64,000 nucleotides of DNA from Agriotes lineatus (taxonomy: Eukaryota > Arthropoda > Insecta > Coleoptera > Elateridae). The notes under the pieces are model-generated. The model did no database searches, was not told where the DNA came from, and saw only the letters and a program-made list of their open reading frames with translations. The translations under genes were made by a program, and so were the position numbers. Shown here piece by piece: positions 36,201 through 47,457 of this stretch. Positions within the stretch are counted from its first letter, which is position 1, and the number at the start of each line of letters is the position of its first letter. Location: positions 81,297,061 to 81,361,060 of the forward strand of contig OW679203.1 in NCBI GenBank assembly GCA_940337035.1, given 5' to 3'.

Positions 36201-36370
36201 GTGTATTATTCTTTACTTCACTAACTAGGCTTGCTTAGATATATCTTGGATTCAATTCGAAATTACATCTCTGTCTCTATTTACCACCATTATCATCGGG
36301 CCTAAAATACTATGTGGGATCTTCCTGCCCTGGCATCGATTTGCAACTGATGTAAGATAATAGCTTCTCG
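33240..36370 (-). repeat. tandem array of non-LTR C-terminal-like units (~300-360 bp each)
   Basis: Pyrimidine-rich on the + strand. A landmark like CAACTGATTTAA recurs near 33611, 33971, 35101, 35429, 35749 and 36344, with gaps of about 320-420 or about double that, suggesting eight or nine diverged units. On the - strand each unit reads alike: NLKSV..RYLGR, a GIFG-like motif, CNFKLKTKY.QPSLVSE, NTL.RLGHL.RMK.QDV and GRR..R. Examples are NTLERLGHLDKVKSQ (35.4 kb), NTLRWLSRVQRMINQ (35.7 kb) and LLGHLKKKKSQDIVK (36.2 kb). That order (I.GP, then LRWLGH..RM, then GRR.RGRPR) matches the polyprotein tail of many non-LTR retrotransposons. All units have stops and frameshifts. Confidence 0.6.
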
Positions 36371-36374
36371 AAGC

Positions 36375-37041
36375 TATCTATTTCTTGTCACATTTAAATC
36401 GAATATGCCACATTATCAGCACTATATACCCTATCAGCGCTTGCCCCCAGTGCTATTATTAAACCGCCAATTCGTTATTAAATCGAGTTCCTTCGTCTAC
36501 GCTTCGCAGTAATAATTATCCGTCTCCTTTGCGATGTATTTTTATCCAAAGTGGTCGCCAACGTGGCACAATCGTGTGTATAACATAATATGATAACGAC
36601 CATACCACATTCAAAGCACCGATTCAACAAATTACGACTGAATGAGTCTTAGGTGAGGGGTTTGCACCATTTCATCTTGTTTATTATTAAGCTACTAACG
36701 ACGAGTACTATATGCTGCAAGTTTCGTATAACAATATACGCCAATCTGAGAATAAAATTGAATATCTGCACTGACAAGTCAATAGATCTGCCAAATTCCT
36801 ATTTTTAATTAAAAGAAAAATTTATCAGTCTAAACAATATTTTATTTCTTCCTTTATTGTTAATCCTTAATCCTTAGATTAGTTTGCTGCAATCTTATTC
36901 CTTGCTTATTACTATTTTTTATGCCACATAATTGTTATAGCCAATATGTTGCAGTATTTGCCAAATATGCAGCAGTTTTGGGTTTCATCCCTGTAATTTT
37001 ACTTCGAACATTAGCAGAAATAGGAGCTAGGTTAGCTATGA
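36375..37041 (+). repeat. dispersed repeat copy 1 (partner 40991-41541)
   Basis: Shares long blocks with 40991-41541 in the same orientation: CACATTATCAGC, CCAAAGTGGTCG, CAATCGTGTG, CCGATTCAACAAATT, AACAATATACGCCAATCTG, TTTATCAGTCTAAACA, TTCATCCCTGT and GAGCTAGGTTAGCTATG-like ends. This copy has about 110-130 extra bases near 36600-36725. Confidence 0.85.
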
Positions 37042-38673
37042 GCTCTGAGCCACCTTGATCTATTACAGGGCTAAATAGACGCTCTACGATTGTCCAGATA
37101 AGTAATTGTATCTAAATACTTGATCTAAAAAAATTACAGCTAACCCTAGATCCAGATTTTCGATAGTCATTAATTTTGAATTTCCTGATTGATCTTATAT
37201 CTTTTATCTTAGTGTTATTGCCTAAAACACTTGACAAAACTTATATGAATAATATAATTTGAATTGCTCTAATTGGTCTATTATGCCATATTGAATCAAC
37301 ACTTTTTGATGTAAGTAAATTCATTACTACTTTCGACTGCTCTGCGACCAAAAATGAATTCCAGGTGCGCTGTAGGCTTTATATTTGTGAGTCCGAAAGA
37401 TTAATTTTTTTTCCAAATAACGGCATTTTGTAGCGGCCACACGCGTTCTACATGTAGCAAAAAATATGCAAATATCGCGAAGACACGCAAGCCGGTCTTG
37501 ACTTTGTCTATAAACTAATCGTCGGATAAATAGTTAAGCGTAATAAAAGAAATTCCATGTAATATTTACCATGTCACGGGCGAGGGTCATTACTTGTTCG
37601 TAAAAGCATAATTAGTACATCGCGAGTGCGTGTGATATTGTTAGATCGTGAAGATCTTAGCATCGTAGCTCGGAAAGTCTAAAATCGAAATCGAAATATA
37701 AGTGGTAATATTAGTGTGAACTGGCAAATTACGTACTTCAGTGACAGGAAACCCAAACTCGAAAGTTTTAAAGATTTAATTCGAATAGTTTTGGTATTTT
37801 GTAATACCAGCAAATACTTTTGACGTTTTTCCATAAAGTGCATTAATAACATTGCGCAGCCTCCAAAGGGAAACAGCACCCAGGAGAATAGAAGAATTCT
37901 TCAGTGATTCACAAGGGTGAGTTTATTATTTCACTTATTAAAGGTCAGAGAAAATAAAAATAAATTGCTACATCTTCAACAACACCGATTCTCATATGTT
38001 ATTTGCTTTCAACTTTTTTTTTATGATTAAACCTGCGTTTTTACTATGTTTTATGCAAACCACATATTTGAGGGTGAGATTATGCTCTCATTAGGTACCT
38101 CGTAATTAATCATATTATCGTCTCAAAAGAATATTTTGTGAATTCTTTTATTGCTTCACGTTAGGTGGCAGCTGTGGCGGCTTGCTAAGTAGCCAAAGAG
38201 CCATGGCCGTACCATAACAAACCAGTAATTTAAGTTTGTAATTATTCCGAAGAAAATATCTTTTTGTACTTATTTTTCATCATTACTCTCACTTTAAAGC
38301 TTAAACAAAGCAGGAGTAATTCTTATGAATAAATATACACTATACGACAGCCCTGACGGCAACGTGGATAGAGCGGCAAGAAGTAAGTCGAAAGATAAAG
38401 CTATTTTAACATTTTTGATGTAGAATTTCTGCTTACAATTTTTCCACGTAGGGTCACTGCTGAAGCGGAGCATATTTGGAAACTGCAAATACCCGCTTAA
38501 AACACGGTTACTTAAATATCTATGCGATGATCTACTTACTATATTCATAATTTACTGGTAAATTGTCTGACATTTGAAAACAATATACGTCAATCATGCA
38601 CGTATCTATGTACATCAAACAGTAGAGATGGATTTTTTTGGCCGAATTATACATTAAACGAAAAGTGAAAGAG
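37042..38673. other. no recognisable feature
   Basis: AT-rich, with no coding or repeat structure recognised. Confidence 0.5.
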
Positions 38674-39979
38674 ATTTAATAATTTTTAGGGTTTTTTAAA
38701 GCAGCCATTTTATTGTTGTAGTACATAAAAATTCAAATTGAGTGTTATACGTACAATATATTTAGCCCATACGAAGAGACTTCTTCAGTGTTAAAATACA
38801 AAAAGAGCTTAATAAACGGCATAGTAGATAGCGCAATAAAAATATTTTCAACAAAAGAAAATCACAAAGAAAATTTAAAAGAAATTACAGAACAATAACT
38901 ACCCCTTACAATTCATAAATACAAATATAACTAAACAATTATAAACATTGAAAAACGAACGTACTGATGAATCAATTAACTTACAACCAAACCTTTTTGG
39001 AAATAAATTTAAGAACAGAACAGAAAAATAAAGAACTTAATATCATAATACTATTCTATATTCCTAAATTATCCAAATTACTAGAAAAAGAATAAAAAAT
39101 ATAATTTTTAAATTGCCTTTAACGTAATACGGTAGGCCAATATGTTCTTAGTAAATTGACAGATAAAACACAAATTAACAATGAAACTAATATAGCAATT
39201 ATATCGATGCACAATACATAGATCAAATCAAACTTAAAGCAAAAAATAAATCAACATACAAAAGTCTATCCAAATTAAAATAACAACACCAAACAAACCC
39301 AATACAGCTCTCTCTGACCAAGCAGTGGATAAATTGCACAATTTTGATCTCCACACACCACAAATATTAAAAAAAAGTTTAAACAAAAGATTAATTTACG
39401 AAACGATTCATGTTAAGAAAAGTCCTAATTCCATTAATTATAAAACTGATACTGATAAATTAAATATACTTTACCTCAATAATAATTAAAATAATTATTA
39501 TAAAACTAATTTTAAAATAACATTACTGTCAATCTTTAATCAGAACAAAACTTTTACTGGATCATAGGCACTCCACCTGCAAGTTTAACAACTAGGTAAC
39601 AGATTAATACAATTTAATAACTACATATTACAGATGCAAAAATTAAAAATTAAAAGAATTAAGCCATCCAGTATGACGTCATAACATTAAAGAAGTGGTT
39701 TTGTTTAATTTCACCCCACAATTTAAATATTTAAATCATCAACTTAATAATTTCATACGGTAAGATAACACCAACATTGATAAGGTTAGGTTCCTCATTT
39801 TCATAATGTTTAACTTTATATTTCCAGATGTAACAATAAAATTAAACAATGTAACATTTTAATACTAAAGAAGGCTCTTTGTATGAGCTGAATATATTGT
39901 ACGTATAATATTAAAATGAAATTTTGGCTACTAATACAATAAAATGGCTGCTTGAAAAAACTCTAAAAATTATTAAATA
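38674..39979. mobile_element. 1.3 kb non-autonomous element with ~125 bp terminal inverted repeats
   Basis: The left arm (38674-38800) and the reverse complement of the right arm (39856-39979) share ATTTAATAATTTTTAG, GCAGCCATTTTATTGT, ATACGTACAATATATT, CATAC.AAGAG and TTAAAAT at about 80%. The interior (38801-39855) is strongly A-rich on the + strand and has no ORF. The similarity stops abruptly at both outer edges, within a TTAAT/ATTAA context. This is a foldback/MITE-like DNA element of unknown superfamily. Confidence 0.8.
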
Positions 39980-40894
39980 CTAACAATCCAACTGTAAAAC
40001 GAATTATCAATGAAAGAGAGATATTCGATTCAGTTCATTGCATCTTTTATTAGCCTGTAACGTTTGGTGATTTTTTTCGATTTGCTAACTTTTGGCAATC
40101 CATATGCGAAATATTTAAATCTCAGAATATGGGAATCTGACTTTGTCTGTAGAAGGTGAAAAATGCATTTTACTATCGGTGGTTGGCTCTATCATAAAAA
40201 TTCTCCGAAACAGCCACTGGTTTACAGTATTAGAAGAGTTGTTATTTAACCGAGCACACTTTAAAACCTAAACAGAAGACTTTCTGTCCAAAATAAAAAA
40301 AAGTATTTTCCATTGACTGCGGCTTTTAGTTTTAAGGAAACTGTATTGCTGTTCATATTAAAGACATAAGGTATAGAGCAGAATACAGAAAGTAAAATAA
40401 AACTTTACAATGGGCTAAATTACAATATATGTTAGGACGTTAGCTAAATAATAAAGAAAACGTTCTCTTTAACTGCACAAAGTATAAAAATGATTTTTTT
40501 CCAACTATCCCAGCGTGTCTGTCAGTTTGACAAGCAATGAACCATGTGCCGAAGGCTCTTCTAACAGAAAAAAACTGCTGTCGTTATTATAATTTGTATT
40601 CCATAGCGCTTCTTTTACTACTAGTTTATGCCAGTATGAGCGAAATCATCACATAGTTAATTTTTTGTACTTGTGGTATTTTTTATGTGGAACTGTTCAA
40701 TATTATTTGATAGATGGTAATATGCAAAATTTTTACTTACATGAAAATATTATTTGAAGTTTGATAGGTGGAACATGTTACCCCGGATGGATGTAAACAT
40801 GATAACCCGAAAACGATACAACCTCTCATTATGATTTTTTTACCAGTCTGTGTGGAAGGTTAATGCAAAGAATTTAAAAGACTTATTTTCTTTG

Positions 40895-40985
40895 TATGTG
40901 ATAGCGTCGGATTGCCGAGCCTGGGGTTGGGAGTATGAATCTCGGTCCCAGCAAGAATTTTTAAAAGGTTATCGAAAGATCCTTA
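40895..40985 (+). repeat. degraded SINE-like segment
   Basis: GAATCTCGGTCCCAGCAAGA, TTTTTAAAAG, CGAAAGATCC and TTAATGC resemble the B-box-to-body stretch of the SINE at 15358. The A-box half is not convincing. It runs directly into dispersed repeat copy 2. Confidence 0.4.
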
Positions 40986-40990
40986 ATGCA

Positions 40991-41541
40991 AATATCTATT
41001 TCCTGTCACATTTAAATCTGAAATGCCACATTATCAGCGCTCTATACTCTATCCGCGTTCGCAACTAGCGCTATTATTAAATCTCCGAATAGTTTTTAAA
41101 CCGATTTCTTTCCAAAGTGGTCGTCAAGATGAGGCAATCGTGTGCATAACATACTACACTGAAAACACCGATTCAACAAATTTCGAAGACTTTGGTATAA
41201 CAATATACGCCAATCTGTGAACAAAAACTGAATATCTGCACTGAAAAGTTAATAGATCTGCCCAATTCATATTTTTAATAAGAAAAAGCTTTTATCAGTC
41301 TAAACACTATTTTTATTTTTTTCTTTTATTTTAATTATTAATCCTTAGATTAGTTAGTTGCAATCTTATTTTTTGCCGTTATGGTGTCTTAAGACTACTA
41401 TTTTTTATTTCACATAATTGTTAGAACCAGTATGTTGCAGTATTTTCCAAATATATGGCAGTTTTCGGTTTCATCCCTGTACTTTTACTTCGAACATTAG
41501 AAAATTAGAAAAAATAAAAAAAAGAAGCTAGGTTAGCTATG
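40991..41541 (+). repeat. dispersed repeat copy 2
   Basis: Partner of 36375-37041 (about 85% over shared blocks by eye), same orientation, lacking the internal extra segment of copy 1. Confidence 0.85.
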
Positions 41542-43749
41542 TAAGTAGTTTGTAAATATTAAACAATAGTTAATTAAAGGTATGAAGGTATAAATAATCC
41601 ACACTTTAACTGTAGAATTTAAATTTTTACACTCTATAGTGTGCTTGCAGTTAAGCCTTATTTAGCTGGTAGAATGCTAATTTACGAGTATTATAGGACT
41701 TTAATAATAAGTTGGTTGAAGATGTGCTGTTCACGAAATCACTAGTGAAAGTACTCTACACTTTTATAAATTACTTGTGAGCATTTTTATTACCAGTTAG
41801 CTCAATGGCAATGAGATCTCTTTTATTCTATTTACCTTAGCTCTTGGATAGGAAAAGTGTTTTATTGTAATAAACCCAGAAATGGACCTGTACTATTGCT
41901 AAACGGAAAATGTAGGCTTCAAAGATCTACTCAAAGAAAATCCAACTTATTTATATACAAAATAACAACATACATATTATATTCCCTCCTAAAGTAACCA
42001 TGCTAAATAATATTATTGTTATATACTAGACTATCAAGGGGTGACTGTTTCTACTACTGTACAGATGTTTACTAGCAAAAGCGTGCGCATGCGCACGTTA
42101 GCGTGCAATTAATTACTCAGCTACAGCTTCTGCTACAATGGCCGATTGTAAATAATCTAATCTGGTCTTAATCATCCACATTAGGCGATAACTGATAAAA
42201 TATAGCTGCTTAACGACCTGTACCCGTCCTTCGAGCTCTCCATGGCGATGTCTTAGCTATTGTGGCCCTCTATAGCGCAGACGCCTCCTATGGTGACGTC
42301 CTGGCTTTGAATTGTCATACTGCAATGTCTATCGAAACATTTTGATACATTTAACTGGCGATTATTTTCTCAGAAAACGTAAAACTCCGTTTTTATCTGA
42401 CGCTGTCTAACTTCAAAAATGCAGTTGTAACCACACCAAAAGCACGCCTCGCTCTCCACGAGCTGAAAGCCTGCTCCGACGCTTTGTCTGCAAAATCCGA
42501 TCGCTTCCGGCACTTCCAAGTGGCATGCCCTTACGCATATTGGTGCGATATCCACAAACAAATTGGCCCGCGTTTAAAATTTACTACATCTAATTATGAA
42601 TACACATAACAGCAGTAAAACACAAACATGTACAAATCGGCTGTATATCAATGTACAGTGACGTTTATAATTGGCCTAACGGCTGTTGGCGGAGTATGGA
42701 ATAAAATAAAATAAAAAAAATATTGAAATGCTATTCTAAACACACTCAGGCGAGCCAAGTCAATTTACGGTTTCAAGAGTTACACGTAGTTTGCGTATAT
42801 TTTAGATTTATTGCAATTTCTATACATTTTGGAAATTAGAAGATCACACGTTAGCACATCGATCTAGAAGAGAAGTTCATATTATTTTATATACCGTGTG
42901 GTAACCGCCAAACCTGCCCATAGGGATTTAACTTGGGAAATACTTTTTGCATGATTTCTGCTATCTATTTCTTTATTTGCTACTAAACAACTCATGAACA
43001 TGACATTAAGCACAGATATTTCGTGGCAGTTCACATATATTTCTTGAAGTATGCATAATTTTGAATGACCGGATTTGGTGGTTATCCAACAACTATTTAC
43101 CTATGGCCAGGTTTGGTAGTTGTCAGTCGGTATAAGCGAAGAATGTGTGGTAATTACATAATGATTACATATATAATGTTTTTCTGATCAAACCTTCACG
43201 AGTGATGACAGAAAATGTATTACCTAAAAATGCAAATAAAAGATGTAGATTTTCTTTCTTCTTCTTATTTTTAATTTTTTGTTCTTCTTTAGTTATTATG
43301 CGTCCTATATTGGCTATCTGCGCTCTTTTAGTTCACGTGCAACCAGCTGTTCGTTTTAAACCATCACCTGTCTCTTTCTCTATTTCCAATCCCTGGTCGC
43401 CACTACTGTATGATGTTGTTCCACTGGTTACATACCTGTCCTGTGTTATGACCTGCGAATTTGCACTTTAGCGGCAATATAGGTTGTTGTATCTGTGACT
43501 CTTATTTGTTAGTTCTTATTTATTGAATACTATCAGAATTTGTTATAACTTTTACGTTCATATTCAGTTAGTTTTTCAATTGTATGTTGCAATTCTTTGT
43601 GGTTATCGGAATTAATATTACATTGTTTACAAATCGAAGGCCATTTAATCTGTTTTCATTTAGGTTTATACTGCAGTTGTTCCAATTTAATTGTTCTAAT
43701 ATATTTTCCGGTACGATAGTAAATAGTACCCTGGTAACATTTTATCTTC
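41542..43749. other. no recognisable feature
   Basis: AT-rich. A 14-bp perfect palindrome, GTGCGCATGCGCAC, lies near 42083-42097. No gene recognised. Confidence 0.45.
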
Positions 43750-44504
43750 TTGACATACTCTTTCCTCAAGCCGTTATTACACGGGAAAACTCATTTACAA
43801 CATATAGTTAGGCCAAAACTAGTATTTGCTAATAAGATATGGAATCCCAGTATTAATTTCGTTCAACAAAAAATTGAAACTGTTCAGAACAAATACCTTA
43901 AGTACCTTTATTATAAAATGTACAATCGTTACCTTGCATATGACGAGTATCATAATATTAGACGTAAGGTGCGAGTTTTCAAATTAAGTGAGAGGAGGGA
44001 AATATCAGCAGTGTTGTTTATACACAAATTGGTCAACAATAAAATTGACTGTTTCATGTTACTGCCGTTTGTTAAACTTTACACTTCAGCTGTTAGATGC
44101 AGACCTCGTAAAGCATTTTATATACCATTTTTAAGAACGAACATTAGAATGTACTCATCCTTTATCAAAGTATTATCTATCACTAACTCACTTCTTTTAG
44201 AATCTAATTTAAGCATTTTTGACAGTTCCTTAGGTAATTTCAGAAAGCAGATTAATGAAATCTACAATAATAGGTACAATCAGATGATGGGTTGCTTGTA
44301 ATTTGTAATTTGTAATTTTGTAATCTATAGTTTAGTACTTATGCATTTCTTAATTTAAATAGATTTTAGTTCTATTGTTATAAAATTGTTTTGTATGTTA
44401 GTTATTTATACGAGATGCTAAGTGTTAGAATTGGTCTTGTGCCCGTTACACTGGTATTTTAAATAAATAAATAAATAACTAAATAAATAAATAAATAAAT
44501 AAAA
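43750..44504 (+). mobile_element. 3' end of a Jockey/CR1-type non-LTR element with (AAAT)n tail
   Basis: An open frame to the TAA at 44299-44301 reads HIVRPKLVFANKIWNPSINF, QQKIETVQNKYLKYLYYK, ISAVLFIHKLVNNKIDC and FLRTNIRMYSS. This is the RT C-terminal tail pattern LVRPKLEY...WNP......IE.VQ..FL.YL...K, then F.YKL.NG.ID. A 160 bp 3' UTR is followed by an AAAT simple-repeat tail at 44461-44504. It is 5'-truncated near 43790. The open frame suggests a moderately young copy. Confidence 0.82.
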
Positions 44505-45289
44505 CGCGCGCGGGTTGCTACAGTGGAAAATACGCGCAGTTGCGGTGTTACTCTGAAAACGCAGCTGGTTTCGTAAGAAAATCAACTCGGCAGAGGCATG
44601 AAAGGTGACTATTATTAATTGTTAGGTGCCATTGACTTGTTTACTCCAACCACGAGAAGAAATCGTCCGACAAGAATATGAAAGAATGTGCAGTCTCGAT
44701 GAGTGATGAACGGAACCATAGCTCAGGAAAGAAAACCTGGGACGATTCAGGGCAATGATTTGAAGTCTGACGGTATTACAAATAGCGAAAGTCAAACCGC
44801 AAGGGTTTAAGCACTGAAAAAGTTCTGTGACGTAATAATTTTCTATCTTTATGTAACTATAAAGAATTGAACGAAACAAACAATTTGAATCATGTCTTGG
44901 TATTGATAATGTCCTATTTAGAACAATACTCGTAGAAATAGTTTGGTCGTAGTAAAAACGAAAATACGATTATTTAATAACTTTGGCAAATTCAAAACCA
45001 GAAGGAACTATTCGTTTTTAGAATAGTGGGGCTACTATTGACCACTGGAGGAACTATGTCAATCATGTTAGAAAAGCAATTGGAGAAGCATGGGATACTA
45101 TGAAAGTTTGTGACTCTTTTAATATTGACGAAATAAGTCTCGCATCTCTAATAAAAATATCAAGCGTGCACCTCTTACCGGCTGTGAACTTCGAAAATTC
45201 AAGCCTCTCGAGGGATTTGAATGCCTTGGTCCAAGTAGACTATGTTCCTTAGCAGTAAATTGTTTCTGGACAACATTTGTGGCGAACGC

Positions 45290-46307
45290 TTCGAGCGGCG
45301 TCCTTTTGTAATCGGGTGAGGCTGGAATTTCATCTTTAGGTAAGAGATTTCTTTGTTATTTTTTTGTTTTGGCATTAATTAAGTGGTGATTATGCCTTTA
45401 CCGTTCTGCGCAATGTTCTGGCTGTACTAACAGTTGGAGTTCTCTCTGCATGTCGATCAGCATGAGTTAGTACATCCAATTTGTGTTTCATTGTTTTGAT
45501 TGTGTCGATAAGGGCAATTTGTTTGCTACGAATTGTGTACTTTTGAAACAAAGGCACTTGAATATAAAATCGCACGCGCTAAAGTAATTCAAAGTTTTAT
45601 CAAACGCTAGTGCATTGAGACCTAGATACTAGCTGAAAGCGTGTATGTACACTGTACAATACCTGCCCTTGCGCAGTGTGACTCTGAGCTCTCTGCTTAT
45701 TCTAATTTTAATTTTACCAGTTTCGCAAGTCGGTCAAAGTGCGTTCTATTGCACTTATTTAGGGAAATGTTTGCATGAATTTCCGATATCAATTTTTGCC
45801 ATAATATTGCTGGTGAGCGCTTTCTAATTTGTTGTTTTCTACAATGTGTTAGAATTTTTAGTAACTAATTGATTTGTCATTTTGATTTGGGTGACTCCAA
45901 ATTCATTTAATTATTGTTACTGCTTTGTAGAGCGTCAGATTTTACTTGAATTGCATTTTTAATATTTCATATATGGTTACGATACTATATGTTACATTGT
46001 TGGTGATATTAAATTTCTATTGACTGTTACTGGATTATATTTTCCTGATGTATTTATACTAAGACCCTTCGTGAACCTGCTCGTGTTCTTTTGAGATTTA
46101 GGTATAGGTAAGAGCATTACAAGGTGATTTGATCTGGTAGCTAGATTTGCGTTTTAGGTTGTGTATAACGACTGGCGCCCATTATGTTTTAATTGATAAT
46201 GCTTTTTGTAACCTTAAGAACCGCTGCCTGGTCTTTATTCACCCAATTTTCTTCCGAGTGTTTGAGCTAGCCAGGGTTGTACTCGCCCCTCGTTTAAGGG
46301 TGGTACA
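45290..46307 (+). repeat. diverged LTR related to the intact Gypsy LTR
   Basis: CTTTAGGTAAGAGATTTCTT near 45340 matches CTTTAGGTGAGATTTCTTCT at 51252. ACTGGCGCCC near 46170 matches CAGGCGCCC at 52096. The end GAGCTAGCCAGGG ... CGTTTAAGGGTGGTACA matches the end of the intact LTR. It also aligns well with 29520-29891. No internal region follows, suggesting a solo LTR. The start is approximate. Confidence 0.65.
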
Positions 46308-47332
46308 TAAGAGCTTGTAAGTACCAACAATACGATAAACTAAAAATTATTGACTGAGAAATGGCAGTAGTGTCAAATTACCGCTGATTTGACAATGTGA
46401 ATGTCATATGTCAATTTACTTCTGATGTCAACTGTCTGCGATGTATAGTTTAATATAAGACACACGTTTTTAACGCTATGTTTTGTTATTTCTGATGTCA
46501 CAGAAAAAGGGTAATGTATATACTTTATGGAAAGCGATATAAGTGCTACATAAATATCATAATTTGCATGTCACTTTACCGCTCAATTAATGTTGTGGAT
46601 ACTAATTATGATTTCAAGATTACTTGTTATGCAGAGTTTCAAGTCTTCCATTAAAGACTGAAATTAATCATATTTTTATAGATAGTATCGCAACTTTAGA
46701 TGATTAATGGAAATTATGCTTAATAATTGCATTCATTTTTAATAGAAAACAATTTTTCTTCGGCGACGATAAAAATAGCAGTCCTGGAAAAAATATAACG
46801 TCATCGATTGTAGCGGAAAGGGGAATTAAATGCCCTTTAGAACCACTATTTTACTACCTACCGTATTCCAATTTCCTGTTTAATATTTTAATTTATAATT
46901 CAGTGTGGTAGAAGCCTGGAAACCGATTTTCCTGCTGCAATAAAATCAATTGTGTCTCTTCCGTTACAAATAACGGAAGTTCGAATTTCAGCACGCCTTG
47001 TATTAAGAAAAGCAACGGCGAATTTGCTGAAATTTCAGGCTTTTGAGCTGTTGAAAAATGAAGCGCTTCAGGCAAAAAAGGAGTTTTCTTCCAGCAGTCG
47101 CCAAAACGTGCAAAGAGTTTTCTGAGAACTCGACGCTGCATGGATTTCAGTATTTAGCACCCAGGCGCGACCGTACTTTGCTGGAAAGGTAATTTAATTG
47201 TTATTTGAAAATTATCTGCAGTTGTTTAAGCGAGTGTTTAACGATTGGAAAATCAAGAATTCAATTTTTGTATTAAAATTTCTTTTAAGACTACCATTTG
47301 TCATGATATTGTTGATAATTATATATAACACA
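46308..47332. other. no recognisable gene
   Basis: Contains a perfect 9-bp inverted repeat, CTTCCGTTA / TAACGGAAG, at about 46958-46979 inside a minus-strand ORF (46893-47141) with no family resemblance. Confidence 0.45.
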
Positions 47333-47457
47333 TATACAGGCTGTTTCAAAATCATGGTGTCCAATGTAGGTAGGTTGTGGGGACGTTGAAATATAAAATT
47401 GTTGCATATAAGCGTTCACTATAACCTTGGCACCATGTTTTCGAAACACCCTGTATA
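47333..47457. mobile_element. 125 bp MITE with 27 bp TIRs and TA target duplication
   Basis: The left end TATACAGGCTGTTTCAAAAT continues to CATGGTG. The reverse complement of the right end, TATACAGGGTGTTTCGAAAA, also continues to CATGGTG. TA flanks both ends. This TACAGGGTGTTTC type of terminus is common among small non-autonomous elements of insects and fits a Tc1/mariner-mobilised MITE. Confidence 0.85.

Noticed and set aside
35811..36224. 137-codon plus-strand ORF, Phe/Leu/Ser-rich, membrane-protein look
   Set aside because: It is a shadow of the pyrimidine-rich strand of the tandem array; the minus strand carries the recognisable motifs.
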